From contig CAJNYU010002985.1 of the NCBI GenBank assembly GCA_905331475.1, forward strand, positions 1 to 64,000: a DNA stretch of 64,000 nucleotides, written 5' to 3'. Below the pieces are notes generated by a model that saw only the letters and a list, made by a program, of their open reading frames with translations, had not been told where the DNA came from and searched no databases. This document shows positions 1 to 11,594 of this stretch, in pieces (within the stretch, counting starts at the first letter, position 1; every line of letters begins with the position of its first letter). The stretch is from Rotaria socialis. Lineage: Eukaryota; Rotifera; Eurotatoria; Philodinida; Philodinidae. The translations under genes and the position numbers were made by a program.

Positions 1-1188
1 AACTCTGTGATAATTTTATAATAGTGATATATTATACAGATACGACCTCTCTTTGACGTTACGCACGGCTGACTGAAATGGAAACCAATGATATAATCAA
101 CTGATGTCCACTTATTTTCGATCGTTGTTCAATATATGTCGCTAATAAACTTCTTAATTAATTTTTATAATTTTCTTATTGGATCACATGCTGATTATTT
201 TCCTTGGCGAAGTAACTATCGTCTTTCTAAAGAATTTTTAAATTTTTAAAAATTATACTGTTTGTTGTGGTAGTCTATTTAAGCCCCCCCTCCCTGTGAC
301 GGCACCGTGTGTCTTCACATGTCTTGTTTCTGATTTCGCGCGAGTTTCTCGCTANTGCGAGTGGGTTGCAAACCGCCCCCCCATGTGACGGCACCGTGTG
401 TCGTCACATGTCTTGTTTCTGATTTCGCGCGAGTGTTTCTCGCTATATGTTTTTTTTCTTTCTCTCGTCTTCATCGCTGTTTCTTTGTCGCGTTTTGAAA
501 TTGAATTATGTTATGTTTGGCGCGTCTAGTTAGTAGATACATTTTTTTCTCTCGATGAGAGTGTGAAAATTATTACAAGAGCTTAAAAGTATATATAATA
601 CATTATTTGATTCTATCTAAAATATCAACTATTAAAAGAATCATTATTCATTTTTAATCTTAATAATTATATGAAACTAACATTGTCGAATTACACTAAA
701 CATCGCACCCCCCTCAGAATCGACTTGCCACTTTTGAGCATAGGTTTGAGCTGAAACTTCCAGGGATACATGGTGGCAGTGAGAAACGCTTGTGGTAAAA
801 ATTTCAGTCATGTATACCTTACTAAACTGGACTTACGACTTGTTTTGTGGCTTCCACTAGAATTGTTATAACTTCATGACTATGACAGCTATCGAGATCG
901 GGTTGGTTTTAAATTAAAGCTAGCCTGTATACGCAACCTTTTGTCAGACAGAATTTTGAAATTCCCTTCTGTTCATTTTTTATAAGCATTTTACTCGGTA
1001 TGACTGCCAAAGTATGTATAAAAAAGCACTAAATCGGACTTTTCTCAGTCCAGGAATCCAATATCGAAATCCGTCTGATAAAAAGTTAGCTATAATTGAG
1101 AGCTTTAAAATAAAATAAAATAACTGGGAAAGCTAAAACCAAACGAAAGTTATAGCAATTTTTCTGCTTGAGGCCCATGTTTTCAGAC
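1..1188. other. AT-rich non-coding stretch, no gene seen
   Basis: No convincing ORF on either strand. It contains a duplicated segment (separate entry, 284-445) and an unassigned, more even-composition block at about 690-1150 that could be old repeat sequence. One ambiguous base (n) lies at 355. Confidence 0.6.
284..445. repeat. Two-copy direct repeat with CACATG/CGCGCGAG core
   Basis: A segment of about 70 bp occurs twice, at about 284-350 and 376-445. Each copy starts with a C-run, continues with TGTGACGGCACCGTGTGTC, and ends in TTTCGCGCGAG. Within the second copy TGTGACG and CGTCACA form a small inverted pair. It is GC-richer than its surroundings. Function unknown. Confidence 0.7.
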
Positions 1189-1759
1189 TAGGGGTGGACC
1201 ATTTCTTTTAACGGAACTTAATTAATGACATTAATTAATGACTTCCATTAGCTATTAATCTTAATGGTTAATGTTTTCTAAGAAAAACTTAATTCATTAA
1301 TATTAATGATTAATGAAAAACATTAACATTAATTTTAAAATTAATGTTTTCATTATTCATTAATATTAATGTCAATGTTCTTGAATAATATTAACGGTTA
1401 ACGGAAACATTCACCATTAGTATGAATAGTAATGTTTTCGTTAATATTAGGGATTATATTTTCATTAATCATTAATATTAATGTTAATGTTTTCATGAAA
1501 ACATTAATTTTTCCATATTACTGAATTAGGCTTTTCTAAGAAAACATTATCTACAATTATTAATCAATTAACTGATCTTAATAGCTAATGTTTTCTCCGA
1601 AAGTGTTAATTGCTTAATATGGAAAGCTTTAATGCTTTCATGAAAACATTAACCATTAATATTAAGTCATTGATTTTAATGAAAACATTAACATTAATAT
1701 TATTGGTTAATGAGAAACATTAACATTAATATTAAATTAATGTTAATGGCCCACCCCTA
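1189..1759. mobile_element. hAT-like MITE filled with ATTAATG repeats
   Basis: The left end reads TAGGGGTGGACCATT. The right end is its reverse complement with one change (AATGGCCCACCCCTA). TAGGGGTGG-type tips are typical of hAT elements. The flanking octamers TTTCAGAC (1181-1188) and TTTCAAAT (1760-1767) match at 6 of 8 positions, fitting a decayed 8-bp target-site duplication. The interior is an irregular array of ATTAATG/CATTAAT motifs in both orientations and has no transposase ORF, so it is non-autonomous. Confidence 0.7.
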
Positions 1760-2060
1760 TTTCAAATCAACATTTAGAAATTTTTAGAAAGGTGTGGGGT
1801 AGTAAGGGAAATGAAGGAGTCTTTCTTCAATAAGCCTGTCAAAACTTAACCTTTTTCCTATATTAATATATATTCTGAAAGAGGAGATCACGGGAATCTT
1901 CCTATGATAACAAAACTCGATTTCGCTTTTTTCGAAAAATCGGCTTTTCTGAGGGGGGCCCTTAATTCTTTTAATAGAACTTTTGTTGAGATCTGGCTTT
2001 AGCAACTTTGGTATTAAGAAATATTCCTTGCACCTTTTTACAATGAGTTTTTGAATAATT
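1760..2060. other. Non-coding, nothing recognised
   Basis: AT-rich sequence between the hAT-like MITE and the 130-bp tandem array. A minus-strand ORF of about 70 codons here has no recognisable features and looks spurious. Confidence 0.5.
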
Positions 2061-2720
2061 CACTCTCTGTGTATTTTTTATCTCTATGATTAATTCGTTC
2101 TCGGTGCATCTTTTTAACTATGGGCACATGGGGACATTAAATTTGTCTGAGAAAAAAACATTTTGTATTTTTATCTCTCAATGATCAGTTCACTCTCTGT
2201 GTAATTTTTATCTGTATGATTAATTCGTTCTCGGTGCATCTTTTTAACTATGGGCACATGGGGACCTTGAATTTGCCTGAGAAAAAAAAATTTTGTATTT
2301 TTATCTCTCAATGATCAGCTCACTCTCTGTGTATTTTTTATCTGTGTGATTAATTCGTTCTCTGTGCATCTTTTTAACTATAGGCACATGGGGACATTGA
2401 ATTTGCCTGAGAAAAAAAAATTTTGTATTCTTATATCTCAATGATCAGCTCACTCTCTGTGTAATTTATATCTGTATGATTAATTCGTTCTCGGTGCATC
2501 TTTTTAACTGTGGGCACATGGTGACCTTGAATTTGCTTGGGAAAAACAAAATTTTGTATTTTTATCTCTCAATGATCAGTTCACTCTCTGTGTAATTTTT
2601 ATCTATATGATTAATTCGTTCTCGGTGCATCTTTTTAACTATCGGCACATGGGGAGATTGAATTTGTCTGAGGAATAAAAATTTTGTATTTTTATCTCTC
2701 AATGATCAAATCACTCTCTG
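2061..2720. repeat. 130-bp tandem repeat array, about five copies
   Basis: The landmark CACTCTCTGT recurs at 2061, 2191, 2321, 2451, 2582 and 2712, spacings of 130-131 bp. Each monomer carries ATTAATTCGTTCTC, a GGGCACATGG-like block, a poly-A stretch and TTTTTATCTCTCAATGATCA. Copies are similar but not identical. This is a minisatellite/satellite-type array. Confidence 0.9.
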
Positions 2721-2825
2721 TGTATTTTGCGGAACACATACGTATATTTTCGAAGAAAATGGCGGGTTTAAGTTGAAAAGCGAGATTTTGGCGGGTCCCC
2801 TCCGCATTATATACCCCATCCCCTT

Positions 2826-3080
2826 AGAGACCCCCAATCTTACACCCCCTGGGAGCCCCCTTATACCCCCTTGTAGACCCACTTCCACCCCCTTGAAGAC
2901 CCACTTCCACCCTCTTGAAGACCCACTTCCACCCCCTTGAAGACCCGCTTCCACCCACTTGAAGACCCTCTTACACACCGGTTATAGACCCACTTAGAGC
3001 CCACTTGGAGACTCCTTACACATCCCTTAGTGACCTCCTTACACCCCACTGGGTGACCCGTTACGCACCCCTTAGAGTTC
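2826..3080. repeat. C-rich 22-bp minisatellite
   Basis: Tandem units close to GACCCACTTCCACCCCCTTG plus two A residues, best preserved at about 2876-2965 and increasingly diverged on both sides. The top strand is strongly C-rich and G-poor. The minus-strand ORFs crossing it (Gly/Val/Trp-rich repeats) are only translations of the repeat. Confidence 0.85.
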
Positions 3081-3398
3081 CCCCGCCTTACATTACAGAT
3101 ATTAGCAAGGATGCAGAAATCAAATACGACTTTTTTCCTATCGATCGATTTTCTTGCAGCAAATTTCGTACCACGCATTATGAATAAGTAAATTAGGCGA
3201 AAAATCATATGTGAGTTCCATATTTTAGCCCCAAAGGGGCTGCGCTAACAAGCTTTTTATCAGGTAGTTCGTTCTTTTGTAGCCTTTTATGTGTTTGTTA
3301 TGCATTTGATTTTTAACTTCAATCTACTGTCTATTTATTAAATAGACCCTACTAGGCCCTGGTAGACATGGATAAGTGATAGAAAGATATATATATAT
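3081..3398. other. Non-coding spacer, nothing recognised
   Basis: AT-rich sequence between the minisatellite and the TIR element. It ends in a short (AT)n run into which the next element is inserted. Confidence 0.5.
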
Positions 3399-4281
3399 GG
3401 GGTTGCCCAGTCCGACCGGATACCCCGATTTGTTTTTCGATGCATAGTCTCTATTCGTTGATCAAAATGTCTGATTTTTTTATCAGTTATAGTACTGATA
3501 TAGAGTTGACAATCTACTACACTTTCGATTAAATATCTTTTCCTTAACTAAGGGGTTACGTATTCTTGTTTCAACTATCTGTTAAATATACTTCTATACG
3601 AAATTCTCACTTTGATTTTGCGATATAAAGAGTTAACAGACTATGTATATTTGATTTTTATATGTCAGTAGCAATGAATAATAAGTTTACAGACGTTTAT
3701 CGATATCTTTAAAATATACACAACGTAGTTCAAAAGGCTAATATAATATAAGTTATTATTTGAAATTCGATTGAATCGCAGCTAATATACTTTCGATTCG
3801 ACTTCTTTATTTACATTGGTTATTTTTCTCTCAAACATCTTTACTATTACAACATATTTACGTGGTAATACCATGATGTCATCTTCATCGCCTATTGTGT
3901 GGAATTGTCCTGAATATCAGATTACTATAACTGATCGTCAGAAATATTGCAAAATGTGCCAGTCGATGCTGGTTTGGATATGTATTTCTTCTGGAAAATC
4001 TGGTTTATACACAAATTATTATAGACATTGTGACCGATGTAGTTATTGTACAACTGAACTCGAACCAGAAAGATAAAAAACAAAGGAAGAAAATCAGATT
4101 TCAAGATTTCAGGAAGTCATCGGCTTTTTCAGTTTCCAACAAGTTATATAATCAAAAGTTTAGCAGATTATTAGCTCTCTATCAGTACTATAACTAGTAA
4201 AAAAACCAGACATTTTGATCAACGAATAGAGACTAAGCATCGAAAAACAAATCGGGGTATCCGGCCAGACTGGGCAACCCC
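3399..4281. mobile_element. 883-bp DNA transposon-like element with 107-bp TIRs
   Basis: Positions 3399-3505 and 4175-4281 are inverted copies of each other with only a few mismatches. The outer tips read GGGGTTGCCCAGTC. Both ends abut (TA)n sequence, so the target-site duplication cannot be resolved and the superfamily stays open; a TA, TAT or TTA-type target is possible. One ORF lies inside (next entry). No recognisable transposase is present, so it is probably non-autonomous. Confidence 0.85.
3816..4076 (+). CDS. Cys-rich 86-codon ORF inside the TIR element
   Basis: Unrecognised ORF within the 883-bp element. The translation has a cluster of Cys/His residues in its second half: WNCPEY, then YCKMCQ, then a C, then HCDRCSYC. 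This could be a small zinc-binding module. No family match is recognised and the upstream part is plain and hydrophobic. A second, inner ATG (MMSSSSP) is an equally likely start. It may be a relic of a transposase zinc finger or may be non-functional. Confidence 0.35.
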   Translation: MVIFLSNIFTITTYLRGNTMMSSSSPIVWNCPEYQITITDRQKYCKMCQSMLVWICISSGKSGLYTNYYRHCDRCSYCTTELEPER

Positions 4282-4305
4282 ATATATATATATATATATA
4301 TATGT

Positions 4306-7300
4306 ATCATCATCATCATCATCATCATGTCCCATAGGCTTTGCGCCCGTTGGGGCCAACCATTTACGAGATCAGATTCCTCCATGACTGTCGGTCTTGT
4401 GCAAGATGGAACAATTATTGTTCACTGCGTTGACACCACTCTGTTATGTCGTCCAGCCACTCTCTGCATGGACGTCCTCGTCGGGTTTTTCCGTTCTTTA
4501 TGGCAAATATTGTATGTTTTATCAACCTATTGTCGTTCATTCTGCAGATGTGACCGAATAGTCTTAATTTTCTCTTCTTAATGGTGTCCATTATCGTTTC
4601 TTCTTTTGATATCCTTTTTCGGATATCTTCATTTCGTATCCTGTCTCGCCAATTGATTCTTAGAATCTGTCGGTAACATTTCATTTCAAATGCCAATAGT
4701 TTCTTTCTATCGGCTTCTTTTAGAGTCCATGTCTCTGATGCATACAGGTGCACACTGAAGACACATGTTGTTAGGATTTTAAGTTTGTTTTCTATCTTCA
4801 GTTTTTTGCTATTCCATATATGTTTCAATGATGCCATTGCACCTATCGCTTTTCCTATTTTCCTTTTAATTTCTTCCGAGCAATTGTTATCCCATGTTAG
4901 TAGACTGTCCAGATATTCGAATTTTTCTACGTTGTCAATGGTCTCTCCTGCTACTTGAATACTACTTTCAATGTTCCTGTCTCCAAATACCATGGTTTTG
5001 GTTTTATTTATATTCAAGGTAAGTCTTGCTTGTTCGGCAGCTGTCTTGGTTAGCTCAATTTGCCGTTGAAGTGAGCTAACTTCTTCATCTATAAGATCAA
5101 TATTATCAGCGAAACTCAGATTATTTAAAAATATTCCGCCGATGTTAATTCCGCAGGTGTTCTGTCTCACTTGATCGATTACTCGTTCGAAATATGCGAT
5201 GAAGAGGAGTGGTGATAAAGGATCGCCTTGTCTAGCTCTTACACCTATCTGAAAGCACTCACCATAGTCTTTCCCAATTTGAACAGCTGACTGTGCTTTT
5301 TCGTAGATTTTTTGTAACAATGTGACCATTTTTTTTCTACGCCATATGATTTTAGCATAGCCCATATAATTTGGTGTTTTATCGTATCGAATGCTTTTTG
5401 AAAGTCAACGAAACAGTTGTATATTTTCTTTCCGTATCTTTTTGCCTTTTCAGCCAATAATCTGAGCATCAGAATTTGATGTCTGGTAGTTCTGTCTTTT
5501 CTGAATCCTGCCTGCTCTTCTGAGAGGTAGGAATCTAAATGACTTTTAAGTCTATTTAGCAGTACTATTAGGAGTACTTTTCCTGTATGATTTATAAGAG
5601 AGATCGTTCGGTAGTTCGAGCAGTTACTGAGATCTCCGTTCTTTGGTATTGGTACCAAAATAGATTTGCCCCATTCTTCTGGAATCGTACCTCCATGCCA
5701 TTGCTTTGTTACAGAGCTTATGAATTTGTTGCACTAGCTGTTCCTCGCCAGCTTGAAGCATCTCAGCCGTAATTCCGTCTGATCCTGGACTTTTATTTCT
5801 TTTTAGTGCTTGTATCGCTGCTTGCACCTCAGAGTATAGAATATCTTGAGGATCTTCGCTTTGGAGGGGCACGATCTCATCAACTTCTTTTACCATCCTA
5901 TCCCCTCCTCCAGGATCTTTATACAGACCGCTACAATACTGTGTCCATCTTTGTTTGATCTGGTCCTTTGTCTGTAACATAGCGCCCTCTTTGTCCTGTC
6001 TCGCTGATTTCTTGGCCTTTCTACAAAAGTCTTTATATTGTTGTGCATATTCTGCGGAAACGTTTTTCATCTGTTTTAATTTACGTTTTTGGTCCGCTAG
6101 TTTTAGTGTCTCTTCGGAAATCCACGGTTTTTTGGTTGTTCTCGTAGCGGGTATAGTTGCCTCTACTGTCTTTTTGATTGCTTCTTCTATTTTTATGGCA
6201 TGCTCTTCCAGATTACATGTCGGCTCTATATTTTTCAAATTTTTTGTTAGTGTAGCACTGCATGATTGTCTGATTTTCTCATCTCTTAGTCGGTTCACAT
6301 CAATTCTGCAGTTTTGTTGCGGTTTACTATTCAAGTTCTTGAGTCGCAGCTTGATATTGCACAATACTAGTGAATGATCTGAACTTATGTCTGCGCTCTG
6401 AAATGTTCGACATTTGATGGCCGAGGTCTTCCATCTTTGCTGGACGAGAATCAGGTCAATCATGTTCTTGTGCATGCCGTCTAGTGATGCCCAAGTCCAT
6501 TTTCGATTTGATTTATGTTGAAATCTTGTATTACATATGGAGAAGTTGTGCAGTGTTGCAAATTGTAGGAGGCGTTGTCTGCGTTCGTTTCTATCCCCAT
6601 AACCGTATTTTCCCATAACGGATTTCCAATTTGTGTTATCATTACCAATTTTAGCGTTCCAATCTCCTGCCAGAATGGCTATATCTTTTTTTATCTGTCT
6701 TTGTTAATGCTTCCTCAATATCGTTATAGAATGCTTCAATATCCTCTTCTGAAGATGAAGACTTTGGTGCGTATACATGTATAACTGAGATTTTAAATGA
6801 TGCTGCATCGAATCTTGGTGAGATGATTCGTGAGCTAATTGGATTATATCCTATTAATGCCTTTTGAGCTTGTTTACTTACGTTAGTAACAAGCCTACAC
6901 CTCCTATATGTGAGGTTTCTTCTCCCGACCAGATGAAATCTCCCTGAGGTGTTTTACCTTTTCCTGTCCATCGTACTTCAGAAATACCAATTATGTCGTA
7001 TCTGAAACATTTCATTTCGTTTCTAAGGAGTTCCAATTTTCCAGCAGCCCATAATGTTTGTACATTCCATGATCCTACTGTCAGAATGTTTTTGGCGAGT
7101 TTTAGTTTTTGTGTGTTTTGTGTCGTATCATTCGTGTATAACTTTTTTCCAGTAGTCAATTTTTCGACTCTGTCCTGGTCACTCGGCAGAGGACGCGGAC
7201 CTTGCTCACCCGGGCGCCGTCCGAGCCGGTATGGTTTCGTGTTGAAGTCGTTCATGGTTGGTTTCTGTCGTCTTGTTCCTTTTACAGACGGCGGTATCTG

Positions 7301-7385
7301 CACCCCTTCCGCCAAACGTTTCTCCTTTATCCGGACTTGCAACCGGCACAGAAGCCGCTGGATTGCGGTCTCTATGGTGGAGTTA
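4306..7385 (-). mobile_element. Broken RTE-like non-LTR retrotransposon (LINE)
   Basis: On the minus strand, read 5' to 3' from about 7385 to 4306, come an APE-type endonuclease (7.2-6.6 kb), a linker, a reverse transcriptase (5.8-5.0 kb) and a C-terminal region with KLRLFGHICRM and GRPCREW motifs. The coding stop is followed almost directly by an (ATG)n tail at 4306-4328. A single-ORF design of about 3 kb with a very short 3' UTR and a simple-repeat tail fits RTE-type elements; clade assignment is inferred. The reading frame is broken several times: near 6.88-6.65 kb in the endonuclease, near 5.65 kb before the RT, near 5.3 kb, and near 4.4 kb before the last codons. The copy is therefore dead. 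Confidence 0.9.
4415..6616 (-). pseudogene. LINE reverse transcriptase region, disrupted
   Basis: Three overlapping minus-strand reading frames (6616-5624, 5658-5245, 5365-4415) cover the RT. Visible motifs are NKSPGSDGITAEML, NYRTISLINHTGK, EQAGFRKDRTT, FVDFQKAFDTIK and ARQGDPLSPLLF. The catalytic box reads SFADNIDL where F/YADD is expected, so the second Asp is Asn and the enzyme would be inactive even if the frames were joined. After the last stop, a further frame encodes DRQSWRNLIS just before the (ATG)n tail. Confidence 0.85.
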
Positions 7386-7414
7386 TATATATGTATATAA
7401 AGTATAATATACAT
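6616..7414 (-). pseudogene. LINE endonuclease domain, frameshifted
   Basis: The minus-strand reading contains ILTVGSWNVQTL and GISEVRWTGKG, typical of the AP-endonuclease N-terminus of LINE proteins. It stops at 6878-6880. Coding-like sequence continues in other frames (KIGNDNTNWKS, then SSDHSLVLCNIKLRL) after a frameshift around 6650-6690. The domain nicks target DNA to prime reverse transcription in intact elements. The upstream part of the ORF (Tyr/Ile-rich) is only AT-rich flank. Confidence 0.8.
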
Positions 7415-7735
7415 GTATATATAATATACAATATATATATATATTTTTTATATAGTATGTAAAGAGAGATAACAGAAGTCATCCATGAATAATAACAAAA
7501 TCTATAGGTAGATTATATACAAATTTTGAATTATTTTGTAATTCATTTCCGGCATGGGCTCTATTTATGACTATAAGCAAACATAGTTTCCCAAAAATCA
7601 ACATAGAAAAGCAAAGAAAAACGTTTTGAAAAAGGATTCGGTTTTATTTTTCACATTCACTTCTCACACATTATTCTTTTTAGGATTTATTCAATATATA
7701 TCTAGGCGAAGTTTTATTTCACTGAGACGAACAAA
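7386..7735. other. Upstream region of the ABC transporter
   Basis: AT-rich, with (TA)n-like tracts at 7385-7450. A pyrimidine tract ending TTCTTTTTAG near 7683, about 50 nt before the ABC start codon, looks like a 3' splice site. It could be a 5'-UTR intron end or a trans-splice acceptor. Confidence 0.4.
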
Positions 7736-10700
7736 ATGGATGAAAAGCAATTTTTAATTGATAAAAAGAGTGATTCATTGAACGGATCGAATGAGACAAA
7801 ACATGAATCATCTCGTCTGGAATGGGCAGAATCATCTTGGCTTCGATGGGGTCATCTTATATATTTTTCATGGATCATTCCAGTCATCAAATCGGGTTAC
7901 AAACGAACATTAACTATTGATGACCTCGATCAATTACCTACTGATGACACAGCATTGGTTTTGATGCAAAAATTTTTGTCTTATGATTGGAAAACAACCA
8001 GAGTATCCATTGCAATTATTAAGATATTTTGGAAGGAACTGACGATAAGTGGGCTTCTTCTTCTACCATATATGTTCGGGCGTATGGCTGTGCCGCTAAT
8101 TATGCGTCAGATTATTTTGCTCATAACTGATCATCAAACATCTTCTTCACTAAGATACGTGTACCCGGTAATATTTCTTCTGTGTGTGATAGTATCTCCA
8201 TGTTTCTTATACCAATCTACATTTCGTGTAACTCGAATTGGTTTGAGAATTCGTCATGGTCTTCAATCATTAATCTACATGCGTCTTCTTTCTAATAAGA
8301 ATCTATCTTTGCAACAAATTACTAGTGCACGTATGATCAATTTGGTTGGTACAGACGCGTCTCAATTCTTGGATTGTTCTACATATTTTCATTTCTTATG
8401 GGAGGCACCGATGGAGTTTTTAATTGGATTCTATCTTATTTATTCGATTATTGGATTTCTACCTGCATTGTGTGGCTACTTGCTTTTTTTTTTGTAATAT
8501 TGGTACAGATAATTTGCAGTCGAACGCTAAGCGAATATCATGATAACATTGCTAAATGTGCCGATAAACGTATTCAAGTATTGAGTGAAATGATAAACGC
8601 ATTTCATATTGTTAAAATGAATAACTGGGAAGATCTTGCAGAGAAGCGCGTCGATTCCATGCGTGAACAGGAATTTAGTACGATCCGAAAAGCATCTCTT
8701 ATTCGCGCATTGAACATGGGTTTATTTTTCGCATCAATGCCGTTGATTTCGTTGGCAACAATATATGGTATTTGGTTAACAAATGGTTCGTTCGTGTCGA
8801 TAGATATTTTTACTGCAATGTCGTTCTATGGTGTTCTACGATCACCTGTAACCAGTTTCTTGCCAATTGCCATTGAAAAAACTCTTCAACTTCGAGTGGC
8901 AGTGAAACGAATCGATCAGTTTCTCAAAGAAAGTCAACAACAAACATTAGAACCAGCCTATACTGATCAGTACCAACAAAGCGGTAAAGTAACTTTGCAA
9001 AATGCCTGTTTCTCGTGGAACAACAATGAAATACATTTGCCGCCAATGAATATTGATATTGAGTCTGGTTCTCTGGTTGGTATCGTGGGCAATGTTGGTT
9101 CAGGGAAATCATCGTTCTTTGCAGCTATTCTAGGTCAAATGCATCTTGTTGATGGTGAAATCTTCACAAATGGAAGTTCTTTCTCATATGCATCTCAATC
9201 ACTTTGGATCTTTGTTGACACAGTGCGTACAAATATTATTCTTGATAAGCCATTTTATAAAGAACGCTACATGAATGTCTTACGAGCGTGCTGTCTTAAT
9301 GCAGATCTAGAGTCACTGGGACCGACTGCTGATCTGACAATGATTGGAGATAAAGGTATCAACTTGAGTGGAGGGCAACGTGCACGAATATCACTTGCAC
9401 GAGCTTTGTATATCGATGCTGATATTTACCTTTTCGATGATCCCTTGGCTTCTGTCGATAACAAAGTAGCCAAACAGATCTATGATCAATCGATTGGTCC
9501 CCATGGATTGTTGAAAAACAAAACTCGCCTACTGATCACGCATCAAACGAAATATTTGATTGATTCAGATCAAATACTTTACTTTGATCATGGTCTCGTT
9601 CGATGTGAGCTTCCTTCAAACGCATATCAGGTCGAACTTGAAAAAATCCCTCTGATAGATGAAGATACCAACATCAAGCCGGCAACAGCTAATATATTGG
9701 ATGTCGAACAATCTCATATTGATCATCAATCAATCATTCAAGATGAAACATCTATAAAAAGTACTGTAAATTGGTCCGTTTGGGCTTACTTATTTAGTCA
9801 ATCGGTTTTTGGTTGGTTTGCTTTTGCTTTCCTTATTGTACTTCTCTTATCGGGAGAAATTCTATGTGAAATAGCGAATATTTTACTTGCACTTCTCTTA
9901 AACAAGCTCGAGATGAATGCATCACATACTCGGCCCACTCCTAGCATCTACCTTTACGTGAATTTAACAAACATGGTACTATCATTAGTAAGTGCGATTC
10001 TTTTCTTCCGAATAATCTTGGATGGAACCAACGCTCTTGAGAAAAAGATGGTTCATGCGCTGTTTAATACATCGATACGATTTTATGAAAGTAATCCAAG
10101 TGGACGAATTCTGAGTCGAGCGAGTCGAGATCAACAAGTAGTCGATGAAATATTACCTGCAACTCTGTTCGATTCTGTACAATCGTTATTAATGAGTATG
10201 GGTTCGATCATTGTTATTGGTGTAATCAATCCATGGATTTTTCCTGTTCTTATTCCATTATTTGGAATCTGTGTTGTTTTACACCATATTTATGCGCGTT
10301 CAAATCATCAAGTAAAACATCTTGAAAGTGTAGCGCGTAGTCCCGTTTATAGTTTATTGGCATCCTCATTGAATGGATTGATGACAATTCGTGCTTTGAA
10401 AAACAAAGATTATTTCATTAAATTGTTTCACAATCGAATTGATGCAAATACTCGTAGCTATTTAGCTTTGATAGGTGTCTCACAATGGTTCGGTTTATAT
10501 CTCGATCTTCTAAATAATATTTTCACAGTTATTGCTACTTTACTCTGTCTGATATTAAAAGATCAGTTAAATCCTGCATTATCAGTGCTTCTCTTGAGTT
10601 ATACGATCACTATACGAGCATTTTTGCAGCGGGGTATACGACAAGGAGTTGAATCTCAAATTCTAATGACAAGTGCTGAACGTATTTATGGATATAGTCA

Positions 10701-11516
10701 ACTTCCACAAGAAGAAGATTTCGGAGGCGAACATGGACTCATAGAAACATCACCTGATTGGCCTGATCTTGGTACAGTCGAGTTTTGTAATTATTCTTTT
10801 CGATATCGATCTACTCGCGAAACTGCACTTCGAGATCTATGCTTACGCATTGAACCGAATGAGAAAATTGGAATAATTGGTCGAACAGGTACTGAACTGT
10901 TCATTTGTTAATCATTCTATTTTCATGTTTGATTATAGGTGCCGGAAAATCGTCTCTTTTCCAAGCTCTCTTTCGATTTACTGATCGATCTCTTATTACA
11001 GGTCATATTCTCATCGATGGTGTTGATATCAGTCGTATCACTCTCAAACATCTTCGAACTCATATCAGTATTATTCCTCAACAAGCATTTCTCTTCAGTG
11101 GTTCTCTTCGATCAAATCTCGATCCATTCAATCATTATTCTGATGAACAATGTTGGAAAGCACTCGAAGATGTACAATTAAAAAAGTTTGTTTCTGATCA
11201 TTCCGAGCGTCTTCTCTTGCCTATCGCTGAATCAGGCATTAATCTGAGTGCTGGCCAACGTCAATTAGTTGCTGCTGCACGAGCTATACTCAAACAAAGT
11301 AAAATCTTGTTAATCGATGAAGCAACGGCCAATGTTGATCCTGCAACGGATACATTCATTCAACAGCTAATTGCTCATCGGTTTCAAGATCGAACTGTAT
11401 TGATGATTGCTCATCGACTCAATACAGTAATTCAGAGTGATCGTATCCTTGTTTTAAAAAATGGACAATTGGAAAACCTCGATGTGCCTCAAAACATTTT
11501 ACATGACTATCAATGA
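7736..11516 (+). CDS. ABCC4/MRP-like full ABC transporter (frameshift at T10)
   Basis: ATP-driven exporter of the ABCC family in a membrane, with TMD1-NBD1-TMD2-NBD2 order and about 1,243 residues after frame correction (human ABCC4 has 1,325). NBD1 has Walker A GNVGSGKSS (about residue 450), signature LSGGQRARIS and Walker B DIYLFDDPLASVD. NBD2 has GRTGAGKSS, signature LSAGQRQLV and ILLIDEATANVD. The IDEATANVDP and IAHRLNT strings are ABCC4-like. A 50-bp intron (10889-10938, GT-AG) splits the second Walker A. Frame 1 ends with a TAA right after a T10 run at about 8483-8492. The rest of TMD1 continues in another frame, so one extra T would restore it. This is either an assembly/read error or a real disabling mutation. 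The start at 7736 gives a continuous ABCC-like N-terminus. Confidence 0.85.
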
Positions 11517-11594
11517 TCTTTGACTGAACTATGTGTGACGGATTCCATCCATCACAACTCTTTCAAAAGTGCATGTACTTATTAATCACTCTTA

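Noticed and set aside
2706..3208. Overlapping minus-strand ORFs with Gly/Val/Trp repeats (KWVFKGVEVGLQ-like)
   Set aside because: They are translations of the C-rich 22-bp minisatellite; no independent coding evidence.
5955..7462. Plus-strand ORFs of 86-140 codons
   Set aside because: Antisense shadows of the LINE coding region on the minus strand.
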